From contig NZ_BBQT01000009.1 of assembly GCF_001570625.1 (NCBI RefSeq), positions 1 to 64,000 on the forward strand: a stretch of DNA of 64,000 bases, given 5' to 3'. A model generated the notes under the pieces. The model ran no database searches. It was given only the letters and a program-made list of their open reading frames with translations, and was not told where the DNA came from. The DNA comes from Syntrophomonas wolfei subsp. methylbutyratica. GTDB lineage: Bacteria > Bacillota > Syntrophomonadia > Syntrophomonadales > Syntrophomonadaceae. Made by a program: the position numbers and the translations under genes. Each line of letters starts with the position of its first letter. The stretch's first letter is position 1. This document shows, one piece after another, positions 54,008-61,701 of this stretch.

Positions 54008-55147
54008 CTAATTCCTAAATACATCACCGGCAATTACTATCTTCTGAATCTGAGCCGTTCCTTCAAATATTTGGAATATCTTGGCGTCGCGAAAATATTT
54101 TTCCGCCAGGTAATCTTTAGTATAGCCATAGCCACCATAAACCTGAACCGCATCGGTACTGACTTTCATAGCGGCCTCGCCTCCCCAGTACTTGGCCAAG
54201 GAAGCCATTTTGGTGTAGGGAAGTCCTGAATCCTGGTTGCTGGCTGCTTTCTGGTAGAGCAAGCGGGCGGTTTCACAAAGTACGGCCATTTCCGCGATAA
54301 TAAACTGAATACCTTGAAAACTGGCTATGGGTTTGCCAAACTGCTGGCGTTCCTGGGCATACTTAACCGCACACTCAAAGGCCCCCTGGGCAACACCGGT
54401 AGCCATGGCCCCCACCACCGCACGGGAAATATCCAGGGTCTTCATTGCAATTTTAAAGCCGTCCCCTTCTTTGCCCAGAAGGTTTTGGGCCGGTACCCGC
54501 ACATCTTCGAAAATAACCTGGGTGGTATTGGAACTCCTGATTCCCAGTTTGTTTTCCGGCGGACTGGTGCTGATTCCCGGGCTGTCCCTATCCACCATGA
54601 AGGCACACATTCCCTTGTAACCCATTTTCTTGTCCAGAGTGGCAAAAACGGTATATAGATTGGCCACCCCACCGTTGCTGATAAACTGCTTGGTGCCATT
54701 GAGGATATAATAGTCGCCATCTTTGACACAGCGGGTGGAAATCCCCCCGGCATCAGAACCGGCACCTGGTTCGGTCAGGCAGAATGCGGTTAAGGCTCCT
54801 TCCATCATGCGGCCATAAAACCACTTTTTTTGTTCATCGCTGGCAGCCACATAAACCGGGTCGGGGCCCAGCAAGGTACTGGCAGCCAGGGTGGTTCCCA
54901 GCCCAGCATCGCCGCGGCAGATTTCTTCAGATATGATGCACTGTCCCAGGTGGTCTATCCCCGGTCCACCATATTCAGCCGGTACTCCGCAAGTCATAAG
55001 CCCCAATTCTTGCAGTTTTTTGACTGTATCCCAGGGGAAAGTATGATGTTCATCCCATTCCTGGCAATAAGGCAATATTTCATTATCGGCAAAATCCCGC
55101 GCCATCTTCCGAATCATTTCTTGTTCTTCACTCAAACGAAAATCCAT
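54008..55147 (-). CDS. Butyryl-CoA/acyl-CoA dehydrogenase
   Basis: A 379-residue FAD enzyme that oxidises a short-chain acyl-CoA to the 2-enoyl-CoA, the energetically hard first step of butyrate oxidation. FRLSEEQEMIRKMARDFADN starts it; CLTEPGAGSDAGGI and NGTKQFISNGGVA are the flavin and substrate motifs; QVYGGYGYTKDYLAEKYFRD and the catalytic Glu in IFEGT end it. ATG 55147 follows GGGAGGAGG; the frame to 55216 runs into the R4 repeat. Electron transfer flavoprotein genes are not next to it. It is separated from the thiolase by the repeat. Confidence 0.95.
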   Translation of the reverse strand: MDFRLSEEQEMIRKMARDFADNEILPYCQEWDEHHTFPWDTVKKLQELGLMTCGVPAEYGGPGIDHLGQCIISEEICRGDAGLGTTLAASTLLGPDPVYVAASDEQKKWFYGRMMEGALTAFCLTEPGAGSDAGGISTRCVKDGDYYILNGTKQFISNGGVANLYTVFATLDKKMGYKGMCAFMVDRDSPGISTSPPENKLGIRSSNTTQVIFEDVRVPAQNLLGKEGDGFKIAMKTLDISRAVVGAMATGVAQGAFECAVKYAQERQQFGKPIASFQGIQFIIAEMAVLCETARLLYQKAASNQDSGLPYTKMASLAKYWGGEAAMKVSTDAVQVYGGYGYTKDYLAEKYFRDAKIFQIFEGTAQIQKIVIAGDVFRN

Positions 55148-55178
55148 TCTTTCTCCTCCTCCCAATTTATATAGGTTT

Positions 55179-55284
55179 TTTAAGCATCGGAAGAAACTGC
55201 GGAGCAGTTTCAACACAGCGCTTGCAACGAGGTGGGGGATTAGAACCCGACCGCTTAGCAGGGGACATATTTAACCTCGTTATA
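55179..55284. repeat. Hairpin-rich dispersed element, copy R4
   Basis: The shortest copy (106 bp): TTTAAGCATCGGAAGAAACT, the GAAACTGC/GCAGTTTC hairpin, a weaker second stem around GATTAGAACCCG, then CCTCGTTATA. It lacks the GCCTGTTTTGTTAATAGG block. It lies between thiolase and acyl-CoA dehydrogenase on the reverse strand and so is inside the putative catabolic transcript, ending 31 bases before the dehydrogenase start. Confidence 0.82.
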
Positions 55285-55341
55285 ATATAATTTTCACTGC
55301 TTCACTATAGAAGCTGTTTTTACATTCTGTTCCCGTCTGGC

Positions 55342-56547
55342 TTAAACATCTCTGCTCCACAACGAAGCCATAGCCATGCCGCCGCCGACGCATAGCGAAG
55401 CCCCGCCCAGGGTCTTACCCTGTTTTTCCAGTTCATAATACATAGATACAATAATTCGCAGTCCAGTGCATCCCACAGGATGACCCAGAGCAATACCGGA
55501 ACCATTGAGATTGCACTTATTCATATCCAGTTCCATTCCTGATTCTTCTTTCAGCATCCGGCCCACTCCCAGGAACTGAGCGGCAAAAGCTTCGTTAATC
55601 TCCCAGTAATCTACATCCTCAAATCTAATCCCGGCCTGTTTTAAACACTTGGGAATGGCTACCGCCGGCCCCAGGCCCATCACCGGAGGTTCAACTCCTT
55701 CACCGCAAATGTTTACCAGCTTCATCAAAGGTTTAAGCCCCAGTTCCTTGGCTTTAGCCCGGGACATTACTATGGCTGCAGCGGCACCGTCATTGATTCC
55801 CGAGGCATTGGCCGCGGTTACCACCCCGCCTTTTTTAAAAGCCGGAGGCAATTTGGCCATGGTTTCGATACTGGCGTCAGGTATCATGTGTTCATCAGTT
55901 TCATAGAACTTGCTGCCTTTTCTGCTTTTGATTTCCACTGGGACTATCTCCCGTTTGAATGTACCATCCTTTACCGCCCGAGTAGCTCGTTGATGGCTCA
56001 GTAAAGCCAGTTGGTCGCATTCTTCCCGGGTAATCCCGTATTTCTCGGCCACATTTTCCGCAGTAAGTCCCATATGCCCGGGTACCTGTTCATCTATAAG
56101 ACCATCATAAAGCATAACATCCTCCAGACTGCCCGGTCCTAAACGGTAACCCATTCTTCCTTTGGGTACCAGATAGGGACAGTTGGTCATGCTTTCCGCA
56201 CCTACTACCAGCGCTATTTCGGTTTTACCCAGCATAATGTTATGGCAAGCTATTTCCAAAGCCCGCATGGCTGAAGTGCAGTTCTGGTTAACATTTACCG
56301 CACCGCTCCGAGCGGGAAGCCCCAACCTGATGGATACCTGCCTAGCGGGCAAAGATCCGCAGCCATGGGGAAATACTTGCCCTACGCATATTTCATCAAT
56401 TATATCAGCCGTTATGCCTGCCCGAGCAATAGCTTCCCGGCCTACGGTAAGGGAAAGCTCCCGGGAGGATACATCTTTAAGGCTGCCCATAAACCTGCCT
56501 ATGGCCGTACGGCAGGCGCTAACCATTACAACTTCGTTTAGTTCCAT
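55342..56547 (-). CDS. Acetyl-CoA acetyltransferase (thiolase)
   Basis: A 401-residue thiolase cleaving acetoacetyl-CoA to two acetyl-CoA in the oxidative direction. The nucleophile is in NVNQNCTSAMRALEIA (Cys near 88); the second triad residues are in NGSGIALGHPVGCTGLRI and SLCVGGGMAMA, and WEINEAFAAQFLGVG is conserved. It is third in the run hbd-crt-thl, 27 bases after crotonase. The length is typical. It could also act biosynthetically in related organisms, but its neighbours point to beta-oxidation. Confidence 0.95.
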   Translation of the reverse strand: MELNEVVMVSACRTAIGRFMGSLKDVSSRELSLTVGREAIARAGITADIIDEICVGQVFPHGCGSLPARQVSIRLGLPARSGAVNVNQNCTSAMRALEIACHNIMLGKTEIALVVGAESMTNCPYLVPKGRMGYRLGPGSLEDVMLYDGLIDEQVPGHMGLTAENVAEKYGITREECDQLALLSHQRATRAVKDGTFKREIVPVEIKSRKGSKFYETDEHMIPDASIETMAKLPPAFKKGGVVTAANASGINDGAAAAIVMSRAKAKELGLKPLMKLVNICGEGVEPPVMGLGPAVAIPKCLKQAGIRFEDVDYWEINEAFAAQFLGVGRMLKEESGMELDMNKCNLNGSGIALGHPVGCTGLRIIVSMYYELEKQGKTLGGASLCVGGGMAMASLWSRDV

Positions 56548-56574
56548 TAGATAACTCCTCCTTATATTCTTATT

Positions 56575-57354
56575 CTATTTGCCTTTAAATTCCGGCTTGC
56601 GCTTTTGCAGGAAGGCATTCATCCCTTCCTTCTGGTCTTCAGTAGAAAATAGAAACGACCATAGCTTTTGCTCAAACACGAGACCGGAAGGCAGGTCTAC
56701 ATTTTCGGCATAATTCAAACACTTCTTGGCTGTCCGCAGGGCTACAGGCGAGCGAGAAGCAAAAGTACGAGCCATTTTCTGTGCTTCTTCCATCAGCTTT
56801 TCCCGGGGTAGCACCATGGTCACCAGACCAATCTTAAAAGCGGTATCGCTATCAATGGGGCTGCCGGTAAACAATAAGTGACGGGCCCAGCCCATGCCAA
56901 CTATCCGTGTCAACCTCTGGCTGGCTCCGGCTCCGGGCATTATGCCCAGGTTGATCTCCGGCAAACCGAAACGGCTCCCTTCAGCCGCCAGGCGGATGTC
57001 ACATGCCAGAGCCAGTTCACAACCCCCTCCCAGGGCCAAGCCAGCAATAGCAGCTACAACCGGCTTGTCACAATTGGCTATTTTGTCAAAAGCCTGGTGA
57101 ACCAGGGCCACAAAAGACTCGGCCTGCAGGGTGTTAAGCCCTGAAATATAAGCAATGTCTCCGCCGGCAGCAAAAACCTTCTCTCCCCCGGTAACTATCA
57201 GAGCCCTCACTTCGTCATCAACCGCAATCTCATCCATTAAGACAGATAGTTCCAGCATCATCTGATCATTGATTCCATTCATGGTTTCCGGGCGGTTCAA
57301 GGTTATAATTCCTACCCCCGCTTCTTTCTGAAACAGCAGAGTTTTGAGCTCCAT
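56575..57354 (-). CDS. Enoyl-CoA hydratase (crotonase)
   Basis: A 259-residue crotonase that hydrates crotonyl-CoA to 3-hydroxybutyryl-CoA. It has GVGIITLNRPETMNGINDQM, the oxyanion-hole GGEKVFAAGGDIAYI and AAIAGLALGGGCELALACDI, and the catalytic Glu region LPEINLGIMPGAGASQRLTR. The final FLQKRKPEFKGK is typical of short-chain crotonases. It lies 24 bases after hbd and 27 before thiolase, clearly one transcript. Confidence 0.94.
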   Translation of the reverse strand: MELKTLLFQKEAGVGIITLNRPETMNGINDQMMLELSVLMDEIAVDDEVRALIVTGGEKVFAAGGDIAYISGLNTLQAESFVALVHQAFDKIANCDKPVVAAIAGLALGGGCELALACDIRLAAEGSRFGLPEINLGIMPGAGASQRLTRIVGMGWARHLLFTGSPIDSDTAFKIGLVTMVLPREKLMEEAQKMARTFASRSPVALRTAKKCLNYAENVDLPSGLVFEQKLWSFLFSTEDQKEGMNAFLQKRKPEFKGK

Positions 57355-57378
57355 AATGTTTCTCCCCTTTTTTCCGTT

Positions 57379-58230
57379 TTATTTATAGTCGTAAAAGCCT
57401 TTTCCGCTCTTTACTCCCAGATGCCCGGCCCGTACCTTCTGTTTTAGAGCCAGGGAAGGCCGGTACTTGGAATCACCGAATTCCTGCCAGAAATACTCGC
57501 AAACCATAAGCAAAACATCGATTCCCACCAGGTCACACAAAGCCAACGGCCCCATGGGCATATTGGCCCCAAGTTTCATGGCTTTGTCTATTTCCTCCGC
57601 CGAAGCTACTCCATCCTGGAAAGCCATGGCCGCCTCATTAATATAGGGAACCAGGATACGGTTGACTATGAAGCCGGGAAACTCCCGCGCCAGAACCGGC
57701 TCTTTCTTTAATTTCTTGCATAGCTCCACTATGGCAGACGATACCGCTTCACTGCTCTCAGCTCCGGGTATTACCTCCACCAGTTTCATAACCGGAACCG
57801 GGTTGAAAAAATGCATGCCAACAACCCGATCCGGCCTGCCGGTAGCAGCGGCTATTTCCGTAATACTAAGAGCCGAGGTGTTGGAAGCCAGGATAGTGTT
57901 TTTCGGACAAATCTCATCCAGTTCTTTGAATACCGCCTTCTTAACCTCGATCTTTTCTACTATCGCCTCGATTACCACATCACAATCTTTAAAATCAGCC
58001 ATACTATTGCCAGTGGACAGATATCCCTCTCTTTTTTGCATTTCGCTTTCGTCCAATTTGCCTTTTTCCATCGCCTTTTTCCAGGCCTTCTTGACAGCTT
58101 TCAAAGCCTTTTCAATTATCGCGGTTTCAATATCCACCAAAATTACCGGAAAACCCGCTTCAGCAGCGACCTGAGCTATTCCAGCTCCCATGGTACCTGC
58201 TCCCAGGACACCAATTTTCTTAATTTCCAT
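57379..58230 (-). CDS. hbd: 3-hydroxybutyryl-CoA dehydrogenase
   Basis: A 283-residue NAD-dependent dehydrogenase oxidising 3-hydroxybutyryl-CoA to acetoacetyl-CoA. The Rossmann motif is GVLGAGTMGAGIAQVAAEAG; the catalytic His is in VVGMHFFNPVPVMKLVEVI, and GFIVNRILVPYINEAAMAF and GANMPMGPLALCDLVGIDVL form the C-terminal domain. It is first in hbd-crt-thl. About 125 bases upstream lies a strong -24/-12 sigma-54 promoter, and no sigma-A promoter of similar quality is seen, so the operon is likely dependent on sigma-54 and an activator. Confidence 0.96.
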   Translation of the reverse strand: MEIKKIGVLGAGTMGAGIAQVAAEAGFPVILVDIETAIIEKALKAVKKAWKKAMEKGKLDESEMQKREGYLSTGNSMADFKDCDVVIEAIVEKIEVKKAVFKELDEICPKNTILASNTSALSITEIAAATGRPDRVVGMHFFNPVPVMKLVEVIPGAESSEAVSSAIVELCKKLKKEPVLAREFPGFIVNRILVPYINEAAMAFQDGVASAEEIDKAMKLGANMPMGPLALCDLVGIDVLLMVCEYFWQEFGDSKYRPSLALKQKVRAGHLGVKSGKGFYDYK

Positions 58231-58354
58231 AACTTTACCCCCTTACTTTATTGCATTCGATTGAGCTTCTTAGAGCTTTCTTCGCCTCCTCTCCTTTATT
58301 ATTATTGGCATATTTTGGAAAATTCGCTTTGATTATTGCTTGTCAAATTATATA

Positions 58355-58371
58355 AGCAAATACCATGCCAA
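58355..58371 (-). promoter_or_regulatory. Sigma-54 (-24/-12) promoter of hbd operon
   Basis: The reverse strand reads TTGGCATGGTATTTGCT. Against the consensus YTGGCACGrNNNTTGCW only one position differs (T for C after GGCA), with GG at -24, GC at -12 and exact spacing. Transcription would start near 58345, giving a leader of ~115 bases before hbd. Confidence 0.8.
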
Positions 58372-58434
58372 TAATCTTATAAACGACACAAACCGGCAAT
58401 AACAGGGGGTTTACGAGGTAGTATAAATTAAAAT

Positions 58435-58478
58435 AGGAGGGTAAGCGTTTGGAATTTCGGCCAAATACTCACCCTCCT
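58435..58478. promoter_or_regulatory. Inverted repeat upstream of sigma-54 promoter
   Basis: AGGAGGGTAAGCGTTTGG (58435-58452) and CCAAATACTCACCCTCCT (58461-58478) match at 15 of 18 positions when paired. The site is 64-107 bases upstream of the -24 element, a usual enhancer distance for sigma-54 activators. It could instead be a terminator hairpin. A second perfect 10-bp hairpin (GGTTTTGGCC/GGCCAAAACC) lies at 58517-58540. No gene is seen from 58231 to 58768. Confidence 0.45.
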
Positions 58479-58768
58479 GTTGGGGCTTTATGATGCTAAA
58501 ATATGCCTCGGGGAAGGGTTTTGGCCCTTTGGCCAAAACCTAATGTGCTATTCTACGTAATAAAAAGTCTGACAATAGGGAAGTCGGAACGCAATGGAAA
58601 CACGGGTATCGGGAAACCGGAAGCGTTAAGACATGAAAACGGTTAATGAATTGATGGAGGTGGCTTTGTTGGGGTGATTAAGGGGTGAGTTAAGTTGCAG
58701 TGAATTTATCCTGATTGCAAACTAAGTAAAAAACAAAGGAGAGGAAGCGAGAATGACTGGTAACAAAT

Positions 58769-59023
58769 TTAGCGGGATTGTGTGGAATTGTTCCTGTACA
58801 ATTTTTCAAGAAAAACATCCAGTGTTAAATCTGCTTGTTCCAATATGCTTTTTAATGTTCCCCGTGCAACTTCCCGATGCATGGGTATAATGGTTGTTCG
58901 AATCGGATTGCCTTGTTTAACATATTTTGCATGACTTCCTTTTTGCGAAACCTTTTGAAAGCCAAGGCCGGTCAATACCTTGATAATATCATTTGGAGGA
59001 AGCAGGGGATATTTTGAACCCAT
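58769..59023 (-). CDS. HicA-family toxin (second pair)
   Basis: This 84-residue HicA-like protein has LPPNDIIKVLTGLGFQKVSQ then KGSHAKYVKQG, with the catalytic His in GSH, followed by TTIIPMHREVARGTLKSILE and QADL. It is an RNase toxin of the YcfA/HicA fold. Its ATG overlaps the stop of the upstream antitoxin (TAATG), so translation is coupled. Gene order is antitoxin first, the opposite of the pair at 14.0-14.6 kb, and the two HicA proteins are not closely similar. Confidence 0.85.
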   Translation of the reverse strand: MGSKYPLLPPNDIIKVLTGLGFQKVSQKGSHAKYVKQGNPIRTTIIPMHREVARGTLKSILEQADLTLDVFLEKLYRNNSTQSR

Positions 59024-59229
59024 TAGATGGCAACCTCCAAAGTTGTAATAAAGGTTTGGCGTGAATCAATATCTGGTTGTTCATCTTCATAATAAAGTTC
59101 CAGGGCCTCACGTAAATTTTGCAGTGATTCGTCAATTGTCTTACCTTGTGAAGCAACATTATTTTCCAAACATTTGGCTACATACCATGAATCTTCTTTT
59201 TGAACAACCACAGTAACTTTAATATTCAT
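59023..59229 (-). CDS. HicB-like antitoxin (second pair)
   Basis: A 68-residue minimal HicB: IKVTVVVQKEDSWYVAKCLE, NNVASQGKTIDESLQNLREA and LELYYEDE. It keeps the partial RNase H-like fold that covers HicA but has no C-terminal DNA-binding part, so autoregulation may depend on another factor. ATG 59229 is preferred; a GTG at 59241 in the same frame is possible and a GGGGTG tract precedes both. It overlaps hicA at 59023. Confidence 0.8.
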   Translation of the reverse strand: MNIKVTVVVQKEDSWYVAKCLENNVASQGKTIDESLQNLREALELYYEDEQPDIDSRQTFITTLEVAI

Positions 59230-59483
59230 CTTGTTTGACACCCCACTTTACTTTTGCATTATTATAGCATATTATAATCAGCCCAGTAATATACGATAAA
59301 TAGGCAACCTCAAACAAAATCAATGTCTCCCCGTTTACCCCTATTTGCTCTGTTTGCCCTTAACCGGGTGACAACGGAAAGCACGGTGCATGCCCCTTTG
59401 AGGGCGATATTTCAAAAACTGGATATTGACCGCCGCACCCGCCTGGCGGAAAAACTGAATAAATTTTTTCAAATCATCGTCCA

Positions 59484-61031
59484 TTATCTTATCCACTCCC
59501 GCCATTTCACCCCATCGCTACTGATTTCTGCCCTGCCAGTTACCACATTCTCGCGATAGAACAGCCAGGTAACTCCGTCATCGAAACTGGCCAGTTCTTG
59601 ACCGGTGTCAGGATCGCTGCGCATGTAAAAATACTTATGATTGCAAAATTCCGAGTATTTTGGCTCTTGTATAGTTGCAATAAGGTCTTCCCAAGTAACT
59701 CCATCGGCGCTAACTTCAATTTTCTTGGATTTCGGGTTATTGCGTGTCCACAACCAGGTTGAGCCATCATCGAAACTCACTTGATCTTTGCCGGTTTCCC
59801 GATCAATTCGTTTGTAATAATATTTTCCGATAACCACACAATGAACCGGATGGACCGGCACACCATCTATTTCTGTTTTATGCTGCCCATCCGAATAATA
59901 AACTTTTCTAATTTCAGAAGAAGAACTATGACCATCATTGTTTGAAGCAGGTTCAGCAATTGTTTCGCCATCATTTACCGGAGTTTTTTCAGACGCCGGT
60001 GATGGAGATGCCGGGTTCAATTCCTCAGATTTTTCTGGCAGATAAGAATTTTGGCCGACCGTTGCTTTTGAGCATGCAAACCCGACAGTAACGCCGGCTA
60101 TAAGCAAAACAGCAACAATGATTACCGGTAAAGAATACTTTTTGATTTTCATAATCGAAGTTATCCTTTCTTCAATGGCAATTTTGCTGAAATTATTGCA
60201 CAACGGGATCAATCGGCTTTTCTTTTCTTCAAGTCCAATAAGCGCCAGTGCATAAGTTGATTTAGCAGTATCCCCAAACGCCCGCACCACGGACTCGTCA
60301 CAAGCGAGTTCGATATCCCGGTTTGCCAGCATATACATTACCCATACCAGGGGATTAAACCAATGGATGCATACGGCGGATGTAATCAGCAGTTTTGCCA
60401 GCGCGTCAAAACGTCTGATATGTACATACTCGTGGGTCAGTATATATTGCAGTATCGTTTCATCCGTCCAATCCATTGCTTTGGGTAATAGAACCACCGG
60501 ATGCCGTACCCCATAAGTTAGGGGAGCTTTTATTCTGTCGCTTTGCCTGATTTGAACAGTCCGCCGCAAGGGATGTCGTTGCTGCCAGCGGTTGATAAAA
60601 TCGTTCTCCACCGGCAGGGCGGTTTGAAATTCTCGGCGGCATTTGATATAGCTAAGCAAGAAAAATATAGTGCAGATACAAATGCCCGCTATCCAAATTG
60701 AGATCAGGGGCGACATGGATATGGATATAGTTGAAGCACCAGTAGCAGCAAGTTTCCCCATATCAACTATTTCCATAGCAGGCGTGCCAGTTAAAACAGC
60801 AGGCGCAGGGATATACGCCGTTTCCGCAGTAATCGCCCGTCTCAGCATGTCAACGCCGGTATAAAAGCTTAGACGGGACGGAATAGAAAATGGGATCAGC
60901 AGACGACAGATTACAACGCCCCATAGGACCAGAAACGTCTTTTTAGGCAGCCGGTGAAGGGCAAACGCGCGGATAATAATCACTGCAATAATCAGAAACG
61001 CTGCGGAAAAACTCATCTGAAATATATCCAT
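59484..61031 (-). CDS. M56-family (BlaR1-like) membrane sensor peptidase
   Basis: A 515-residue membrane protein with four to five N-terminal membrane segments and a gluzincin domain: LTHEYVHIRRFDALAKL carries HEYVH, and RDIELACDESVVRAFGD the third ligand region. BlaR1/MecR1 relatives cleave the partner BlaI repressor upon signalling. The usual C-terminal penicillin-binding domain is absent. Instead, after a Ser/Pro-rich linker there are two copies of a ~48-residue unit (KYYYKRIDRETGKDQVSFDD, KYFYMRSDPDTGQELASFDD, each ending in SxDGVxW). The signal sensed is therefore unlikely to be a beta-lactam. It lies 10 bases after blaI. Confidence 0.85.
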   Translation of the reverse strand: MDIFQMSFSAAFLIIAVIIIRAFALHRLPKKTFLVLWGVVICRLLIPFSIPSRLSFYTGVDMLRRAITAETAYIPAPAVLTGTPAMEIVDMGKLAATGASTISISMSPLISIWIAGICICTIFFLLSYIKCRREFQTALPVENDFINRWQQRHPLRRTVQIRQSDRIKAPLTYGVRHPVVLLPKAMDWTDETILQYILTHEYVHIRRFDALAKLLITSAVCIHWFNPLVWVMYMLANRDIELACDESVVRAFGDTAKSTYALALIGLEEKKSRLIPLCNNFSKIAIEERITSIMKIKKYSLPVIIVAVLLIAGVTVGFACSKATVGQNSYLPEKSEELNPASPSPASEKTPVNDGETIAEPASNNDGHSSSSEIRKVYYSDGQHKTEIDGVPVHPVHCVVIGKYYYKRIDRETGKDQVSFDDGSTWLWTRNNPKSKKIEVSADGVTWEDLIATIQEPKYSEFCNHKYFYMRSDPDTGQELASFDDGVTWLFYRENVVTGRAEISSDGVKWREWIR

Positions 61032-61041
61032 TCAGGCCACC

Positions 61042-61401
61042 TCACTTCAAATTGTTGACGATTTGCTTCAGCCTCTCTATCTCCTCCGGGGACAGGTTTT
61101 TTCTGCTCAGAAGAGAAGCAAAAAGCAAGTCGGCGGAACCGTCAAACACCTTGTTGATCAGTTCAGTTGTTTCCTGTTCCTGTACCTCCTCCTTGGCGAT
61201 CAAAGCATGACACATAAAATTAGGCTCGCTGCGCTTAATTGCGCCTTTGGCAATACACCTTTTAATAAGGGTATAAGTCGTATTCACATTCCAACCAACC
61301 TGTTTGTTAAGAATATCGGAAATTTTCTTGGCTGTCGTATCTCCTTCCCGCCAAAGGACATCCATAATTTTTAATTCAGAATCGAACAGTTTTATTTCCA
61401 T
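61042..61401 (-). CDS. BlaI/MecI-family repressor
   Basis: A 119-residue winged-helix repressor: LFDSELKIMDVLWREGDTTA, KKISDILNKQVGWNVNTTYT and LIKRCIAKGAIKRSEPNFM, with a C-terminal dimerisation helix. It represses until its partner M56 protease removes it. ATG 61401 follows GGGGGG by seven bases. Two matching palindromes flank and overlap its promoter at 61444-61487. No beta-lactamase is nearby, so the regulated genes are most likely this pair itself and unknown others. Confidence 0.9.
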   Translation of the reverse strand: MEIKLFDSELKIMDVLWREGDTTAKKISDILNKQVGWNVNTTYTLIKRCIAKGAIKRSEPNFMCHALIAKEEVQEQETTELINKVFDGSADLLFASLLSRKNLSPEEIERLKQIVNNLK

Positions 61402-61443
61402 AAATGAACCCCCCAGCGCTTTAGTATTTTTCACGATATATCC

Positions 61444-61487
61444 ATACTACTGTAGTCGTACGGAATAGTCAATACTACTAGAGTAGT
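61444..61487 (-). promoter_or_regulatory. blaI promoter with twin BlaI operators
   Basis: On the reverse strand TTGACT (61467-61472) and TAGTAT (61444-61449) are 17 bases apart. The palindromes ACTAC-T-GTAGT (61446-61456) and ACTAC-TAGA-GTAGT (61474-61487) overlap the -10 and abut the -35. The ACTAC/GTAGT half sites fit BlaI/MecI operators. Confidence 0.8.
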
Positions 61488-61701
61488 TTTTCTGAAAATA
61501 TGCAAAAAGTCTTGACTCAGCAAGAAGGCATACTCACTGAGATTATCCTTCTGATTTGTTCAATAATTCTGCTATAGCCTGGCCATAGGTTTGGTTAGGA
61601 CTCGCCTCAATCGGATACGACCATGCAAAGTCGTGCTTTTCCAGAGACACCGGGCTCTTGCCGCAGATGCGTCAGCTTCCGGCAATTCTTCCTGATATGG
61701 C
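61488..61701. other. Gap with a possible gene remnant
   Basis: There is no supported gene. A reverse frame at about 61552-61670 reads SPVSLEKHDFAWSYPIEASP and NQTYGQAIAELLN without a start codon, which looks protein-like and may be the end of a lost gene; I cannot assign it. Confidence 0.25.

Noticed and set aside
59323-59559. 78-codon forward frame with a protein-like middle (LDIDRRTRLAEKLNKFF)
   Set aside because: The end overlaps the M56 gene antisense, no start signal is good, and I cannot assign a family; it may be a remnant.
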